This document shows positions 60,004-64,000 of a DNA stretch of 64,000 nt, one piece after another. The stretch is from Reichenbachiella agariperforans (GTDB taxonomy: Bacteria > Bacteroidota > Bacteroidia > Cytophagales > Cyclobacteriaceae). The notes below the pieces were generated by a model that worked only from the letters and a program-made list of their open reading frames with translations, searched no databases and had not been told where the DNA came from. Position 1 is the stretch's first letter. Every line of letters starts with the position of its first letter. The translations under genes and the position numbers were made by a program. The DNA is taken from contig NZ_FRAA01000001.1 in the NCBI RefSeq assembly GCF_900142205.1, positions 174,889-238,888 of the forward strand. Direction: 5' to 3'.

Positions 60004-60681
60004 ATGGAAGAATTTTGGCACCCCCTACTTCTCAGTGGCAAACTGGCGATCTACACCACTGCTATTCTTTTCCTCGTCATCGCACCCATACTATACGTCC
60101 TCTCGATGTATCATTTTACAGGAAAAAAACTCATCAAAGCCATCGTGGCACTACCGTTGATACTTCCTCCTTCTGTTCTAGGCTTTTACCTTTTACTAGC
60201 ATTTAGTCCATCAGGAATCCTAGGACAAGCTTGGAATCAAGTATTCAATACACGACTTGCATTCAGTTTTCAGGGTATCCTCATCGCCTCGGTTATTTTT
60301 AGTTTCCCTTTTATGATCAACCCGATTCTTTCCGCCATAGAAGGGCTCCCCATCACTCTGACCCAAGCCTCATACTCACTAGGAAAATCCCGTTGGCATA
60401 CATTCGTCCGAGTACTCCTGCCCAACGTCAAACCATCTATTCTGTCAGCATGTGTTTTGACTTTTGCACATACAATAGGTGAGTTTGGTGTGATCCTAAT
60501 GATCGGTGGCAACATCCCCAAAGAAACCCGAGTCGCCTCCATGGCTATCTACCACCAATTAGAAATGATGAACTATGATATCGCAAATCAATATGCGATC
60601 ATCTTAGTCATTTTTTCATTTGTGGTACTCTTGGGACTCCAGTTATTACAAAAGAACCCTACACGTCCCATTCTATGTTAG
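60004..60681 (+). CDS. modB: Molybdate ABC transporter permease
   Basis: This 225-residue protein has about five hydrophobic segments and typical binding-protein-dependent permease motifs. FVRVLLPNVKPSILSACVLT is the EAA-like cytoplasmic loop that docks the ATPase. HTIGEFGVILMIGGNIPKET matches ModB. It is in the inner membrane. Its end overlaps modC by 7 nt, so the two are translationally coupled. Sulphate or tungstate transport is a weaker alternative, but modA supports molybdate. Confidence 0.94.
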   Translation: MEEFWHPLLLSGKLAIYTTAILFLVIAPILYVLSMYHFTGKKLIKAIVALPLILPPSVLGFYLLLAFSPSGILGQAWNQVFNTRLAFSFQGILIASVIFSFPFMINPILSAIEGLPITLTQASYSLGKSRWHTFVRVLLPNVKPSILSACVLTFAHTIGEFGVILMIGGNIPKETRVASMAIYHQLEMMNYDIANQYAIILVIFSFVVLLGLQLLQKNPTRPILC

Positions 60682-61286
60682 TCACCGAAATCAGTCTCCA
60701 GTTCGAGCAGTTCTCAACTCCTATTTCGTTCACACTAAAACCCGGCAACACACTCGGACTGTTTGGTAAATCAGGTGTAGGCAAAAGTTCGCTACTACAT
60801 GCCATCGCTGGTCTCAATCATAGATTTGAGGGAAAAATCAGCTTCAACGACATGATATGGGATCAAAACAATAAACATCTCGCTCCTCAGATCAGAAGCA
60901 TCGGACTGGTATTTCAAGACTATGCTCTCTTCCCTAATATGACTGTGGAACAAAACCTGCGTTATGCTCAAGGTATAGATCAAGTAGAATTGAAAGAAAT
61001 CATCGACATGTTAGAGATCCATTCTCTACTGGGTAAATCTACAAACCATCTATCCGGCGGACAAAAGCAACGTGTTGCCATCGGCCGAGCACTTGCCTAC
61101 AACCCTGACATACTTTTACTCGACGAGCCTTTCTCTGCACTAGATATCAGCGTCAAACAAAAAATCAGTTCCTTCTTGAAAAATTATTTTATCCTAAAAA
61201 ACAAACACGTCATACTATCGAGTCACATTCGCGAAGACCTACGTTTTTTTACAGAGGATATCTTGGAGATAAAAGAGGACGAATAG
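60675..61286 (+). CDS. modC: Molybdate ABC transporter ATP-binding protein (short ModC)
   Basis: This 203-residue ATPase has Walker A FGKSGVGKSSLLHAIAGL, signature HLSGGQKQRVAIGRAL and Walker B ILLLDEPFSALD. It overlaps modB by 7 nt. At 203 residues it is far shorter than ModC proteins with a C-terminal MOP molybdate-binding domain (about 350 residues) and has no sign of that domain, so transport is not feedback-regulated by ModC itself. Its stop is 1 nt from the stop of the convergent barrel gene, with no terminator between. Confidence 0.9.
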   Translation: MLVTEISLQFEQFSTPISFTLKPGNTLGLFGKSGVGKSSLLHAIAGLNHRFEGKISFNDMIWDQNNKHLAPQIRSIGLVFQDYALFPNMTVEQNLRYAQGIDQVELKEIIDMLEIHSLLGKSTNHLSGGQKQRVAIGRALAYNPDILLLDEPFSALDISVKQKISSFLKNYFILKNKHVILSSHIREDLRFFTEDILEIKEDE

Positions 61287-61287
61287 T

Positions 61288-62394
61288 TTACATTCCTCTC
61301 TTCCGTACACCAAATCGATACTGAATACCCGTCATTAAAAATCGCTGTGAATCTGACACACCATATTCTCCACGCAGCATCCAATGCTTATTGATCTGTA
61401 GATTAAAGCCAAACTGAAATGTAATGGTCTGAATCAAATCTTTTCGAATGAAATAGTCAATTTCTGTAGAAAAAAGTCCACTATCGTCTACGGTCGTTTT
61501 AATAGTATTTAAAGCCAGATTTTCTGCCTTGAGCTTGGCAATCTCATCGGCATTGGCAATCGGATTGGCACTCAACACATCAATTTCATCTTGATTGGTT
61601 TCTATTTTGTCCTCAACACGGGTATCAAAACTCTCTTGCAAACCAGGAAACACTTCATCAAAATTGATAGAACCATTATTCCCTTTAGAACCAATAAAAT
61701 TGCGGTACATGATACCTGCATAAGGAGCGACAAACAAATCACGGTTATTTTTATTGAGGAAAAAACGATGTCCTGCACGCGCAGAGAGCGTCAAGTATCC
61801 GACTTGATTTTCAAGCAATTCAGTATCTGTTCGGGAGATATTGACATCTGTACTCAAGAAATAACCTTCCCAGCCAAATATAAAAGTAGTACCTATACCG
61901 TATGCCAATGCATCGAATTCTACACTTGAAGAAAACTCAGGCAACTGCAAAATGGTTTCACCGACTGAATTTTTCCATGTTGGCTGCAAGCTCACATCGG
62001 TACCACCTGTAACAGTTGACAGCAAAGCGTACACATTTACAAATGGAAGTATCCAAGCATCCGCTCTATAGTTCAGTCCATTTGTAGTGGCGTTTACACT
62101 GGTAAAATTGAGTGTTTCTGTGTTTACAATTCCGCTTAAGTCCTGTCCACCTATTGTCAAACCAAACTCCGTGATCGCTAAATCCATGTAGGCATTGACA
62201 TAATTGACATTGAGTCCAAATGGCAACTGCAACTGATCTGCAAAACCTCTATCCTGTGCCTTTTGACCCCAGATCGGGAGCACGTATGGGTATTTAGTAG
62301 AATCTGCCGTAATAGACTGTGCCTGCACATCAAACATAAAAAGGCTAAGGCATACCAATGAGGTAAGTACAAGTAGGATTGGTTTAATATTCAT
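61288..62394 (-). CDS. Outer-membrane beta-barrel protein of unknown function
   Basis: The ATG at 62394 gives 368 residues with signal peptide ending DVQAQ; an ATG at 62415 adds seven residues. The mature sequence has alternating hydrophobic strands, many Tyr and Phe, and ends GIQYRFGVRKRGM, like an outer-membrane barrel. A charged helical insertion EDKIETNQDEIDVLSANPIA near residue 265 is coiled-coil-like. I do not recognise a family. A GNAT gene starts the leftward pair, so they may share an operon. Confidence 0.75.
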   Translation of the reverse strand: MNIKPILLVLTSLVCLSLFMFDVQAQSITADSTKYPYVLPIWGQKAQDRGFADQLQLPFGLNVNYVNAYMDLAITEFGLTIGGQDLSGIVNTETLNFTSVNATTNGLNYRADAWILPFVNVYALLSTVTGGTDVSLQPTWKNSVGETILQLPEFSSSVEFDALAYGIGTTFIFGWEGYFLSTDVNISRTDTELLENQVGYLTLSARAGHRFFLNKNNRDLFVAPYAGIMYRNFIGSKGNNGSINFDEVFPGLQESFDTRVEDKIETNQDEIDVLSANPIANADEIAKLKAENLALNTIKTTVDDSGLFSTEIDYFIRKDLIQTITFQFGFNLQINKHWMLRGEYGVSDSQRFLMTGIQYRFGVRKRGM

Positions 62395-62421
62395 GATCAC
62401 TTCTATAAATTTCATGATAAT

Positions 62422-62955
62422 CTAATGGCTAGCCTCCATATTCACAACTTTGAATCCATTGATTTGGTATTCCATTACATAATCGTCCATCACATAACCT
62501 CCACCAATATCTACGACTACTTCTTCTATGATCACAAAGCCTAATTTCTCATAAGCACTGATTGACGCAATATTGTCTTTGTTCACAGTCAGACGGATAA
62601 TTGATACAGAGCCTTCACGAGCCTGTTCTTTCAAAAAAGCCAACACTTCTCTAGCTAAACCTTTACCTCTATGATCAGCGTAGATATAGAGTTTACTTAG
62701 AAAAAGTTTTGTTCTATCTGTCTTAAATGTAAAATAGCCTAATAACTCCTCACTGTCCTGAATCAGATAGTATTGATACCCCTCCGACTGCTGCGCTAAC
62801 ATCGCCTCCAAACTCGAAAACTTCCCCAACATATAATCCACTTGCGACTGACCTATGATAGCTGGAAAGTACTCGTTCCATATCTCAGCTGCCAAATCCA
62901 CTACATCTTGTAGCGCATCTACTGACTCAGCTCGTACCCATTGAACTTTACTCAT
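62422..62955 (-). CDS. GNAT family N-acetyltransferase
   Basis: This 177-residue protein has the GNAT core. KLYIYADHRGKGLAREVLAF contains the acetyl-CoA pyrophosphate loop (R/Q-x-x-G-x-G/A) and VNKDNIASISAYEKLGF is the conserved B motif. The acceptor substrate is unknown. It is cytoplasmic and lies 27 nt upstream of the barrel gene on the same strand. Confidence 0.93.
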   Translation of the reverse strand: MSKVQWVRAESVDALQDVVDLAAEIWNEYFPAIIGQSQVDYMLGKFSSLEAMLAQQSEGYQYYLIQDSEELLGYFTFKTDRTKLFLSKLYIYADHRGKGLAREVLAFLKEQAREGSVSIIRLTVNKDNIASISAYEKLGFVIIEEVVVDIGGGYVMDDYVMEYQINGFKVVNMEASH

Positions 62956-63040
62956 TTTGGATTGATAGTTAGTAGATGCAATATTATGCTAGTGATATAT
63001 ATTTTCCTGTTAACAGCTCGTGAAATTAATTGAAATAAAA

Positions 63041-63074
63041 AATAACTTTATTTGTTGTAACAAATAAAGTTATT
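63041..63074. promoter_or_regulatory. 34-bp palindrome upstream of pirin gene
   Basis: Arms AATAACTTTATTTGTT and AACAAATAAAGTTATT are exact reverse complements around a 2-nt GT centre. It ends 58 bp before the pirin ATG. Almost no loop makes an operator more likely than a terminator. Confidence 0.6.
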
Positions 63075-63132
63075 AAACGGTATACTTAATCAGGTAATCA
63101 AAAAGATAGGCCGAACTAAAAACAGAAAAATT

Positions 63133-63846
63133 ATGAAAACGATATTTCACGCAGCAGAGGACAGAGGACATGCTAATCATGGATGGTTGGATGCGCATCA
63201 TTCATTTAGTTTTGCAGGATTCTACAACCCTGAGCGCACCAACTTCGGCGCACTGCGGGTGCTCAATGATGATATAGTGGCAGCAGGCAAGGGATTTGGC
63301 TCTCACCCGCACGACAACATGGAAATCATCACGATACCGCTCACGGGAGAGTTAGAACATAAAGACAACATGGGAAACCAGTCTGTCATCAAATCGGGAG
63401 ACGTGCAAGTCATGAGTGCAGGTACAGGTGTGTACCATAGCGAATACAACCCTAGTGAAGCAGATGAAGTCAATTTGCTCCAAATTTGGGTCTTCCCTAA
63501 TAAAAAGAATGTCACACCTCGGTATCAGCAGATTACATTGGGTAAGCAAACACACAACGAACTACACCAGATTCTATCTCCTAGCTCAGATGACGATGGG
63601 GTATGGATTCATCAAAATGCGTGGTTTCATCTCGGTCGAATAGATCAAGGACACAGCGTAGACTATTCATTGAAAGACAGCCAAAATAATGGCGTATATA
63701 CAATGATCCTAGAAGGTGAAGTGGAGATCAATGATCAAAAGCTAGGTACTAAAGATGCGATTGGAATTTGGGAAGCAGCTGATTTTGAAGTAACAGCCAA
63801 AACTGACGCTCGAATTTTACTGATCGAAGTGCCTCTAAAATTTTGA
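63133..63846 (+). CDS. Pirin family protein (bicupin)
   Basis: This 237-residue protein has the pirin start MKTIFHAAEDRGHANHGWLD. HHSFSFAGFYNPERTNFGAL is the conserved pirin box. The N-terminal cupin shows the metal site in SHPHDNMEIIT (His-x-His) and VYHSEYN (His and Glu). The C-terminal cupin lacks it. Bacterial pirins include quercetin 2,3-dioxygenases and redox regulators; the role here is unknown. It has a large palindrome upstream and a long terminator downstream. Confidence 0.95.
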   Translation: MKTIFHAAEDRGHANHGWLDAHHSFSFAGFYNPERTNFGALRVLNDDIVAAGKGFGSHPHDNMEIITIPLTGELEHKDNMGNQSVIKSGDVQVMSAGTGVYHSEYNPSEADEVNLLQIWVFPNKKNVTPRYQQITLGKQTHNELHQILSPSSDDDGVWIHQNAWFHLGRIDQGHSVDYSLKDSQNNGVYTMILEGEVEINDQKLGTKDAIGIWEAADFEVTAKTDARILLIEVPLKF

Positions 63847-63850
63847 ATTG

Positions 63851-63898
63851 AATAAGCCAAGACTGTGGGAGAGTTCTCTCCCACAGTCTTGGCTTATT
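63851..63898. terminator. Very long bidirectional terminator
   Basis: Arms at 63851-63873 and 63876-63898 form a perfect 23-bp stem with only TT between. It ends in TTATT. It serves the pirin gene and the convergent barrel gene. Confidence 0.85.
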
Positions 63899-63902
63899 AT
63901 CA

Positions 63903-64000
63903 CTACAGGATGATACCAAAGCTAAAACCATTCAGTTCGGGTCCTCTATTCTCTGCAAAGACATTGTTCAAGTCATAGTTCATAAACACGTCCATCCCTC
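63903..64000 (-). CDS. Outer-membrane barrel protein, partial (C-terminus only)
   Basis: The minus strand enters at the right edge and ends at the stop in 63903-63905. The last residues are MNYDLNNVFAENRGPELNGF followed by SFGIIL, the strand and terminal aromatic pattern of a barrel C-terminus (porin family-like). The start is outside the window. Confidence 0.7.
   Translation of the reverse strand, partial: GMDVFMNYDLNNVFAENRGPELNGFSFGIIL

Overview
The window looks like a chromosomal segment of a gliding, probably marine bacterium of the phylum Bacteroidota, most likely order Cytophagales. The evidence is three T9SS-linked features (a type B sorting domain, a type A sorting domain and a PorP/SprF protein), TonB receptors with CarboxypepD_reg-like N-termini paired with lipoproteins, DUF4249/DUF4625 families, and promoters that fit the Bacteroidota -7 motif TAnnTTTG. 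The genus is not resolved from sequence alone. No rRNA, tRNA, CRISPR, prophage or insertion sequence was recognised.

Layout. 1-3.1 kb: leucine genes on the minus strand (leuC, a frameshifted four-helix-bundle gene, leuD, then a partial 2-isopropylmalate synthase family gene leaving the window). 3.3-4.0 kb: a truncated haemoglobin/cupin pair behind an FNR-like site. 4.2-4.9 kb: an SDR oxidoreductase. 5.0-8.7 kb: a probable zinc uptake operon (Fur-family regulator, TonB receptor, His-rich DUF4625 lipoprotein). 8.9-11 kb: a chemoreceptor. 11.3-15.7 kb: three overlapping genes (lipoprotein, TonB receptor, DUF4249-like lipoprotein). 15.8-17.8 kb: a SulP transporter and a small membrane protein. 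18-21.2 kb: a PorE-like OmpA protein and a conserved CxxC protein. 21.6-40.5 kb: a cassette of a 5,297-residue PKD/Cys-unit adhesin with a type B sorting domain, a PorP/SprF protein and a second PorE-like OmpA protein. 40.7-43.7 kb: an outer-membrane barrel, DUF1456 and a methyltransferase. 43.7-45.5 kb: a hairpin-rich spacer, an NTF2-like lipoprotein and a 22-bp tandem repeat. 45.5-49 kb: murB, gyrB, DUF423. 49.2-61.3 kb: modA and modBC separated by a 3,163-residue surface protein with a type A sorting domain. 61.3-64 kb: an outer-membrane barrel, GNAT acetyltransferase, pirin and the 3' end of another barrel gene.

Functionally, the dominant theme is cell-surface export. Two giant secreted proteins carry different T9SS sorting signals, and one is encoded directly with a PorP/SprF and an OmpA/peptidoglycan-anchor partner by near-zero spacing. 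The most striking internal structure is a five-unit super-repeat (C-B-B-A-A) of about 1.5 kb inside the 15.9-kb gene. Regulatory findings include a palindrome between the promoter boxes of the Fur-family operon, an FNR-like site exactly 41.5 bp from an apparently leaderless globin start, and a 34-bp palindrome before the pirin gene.
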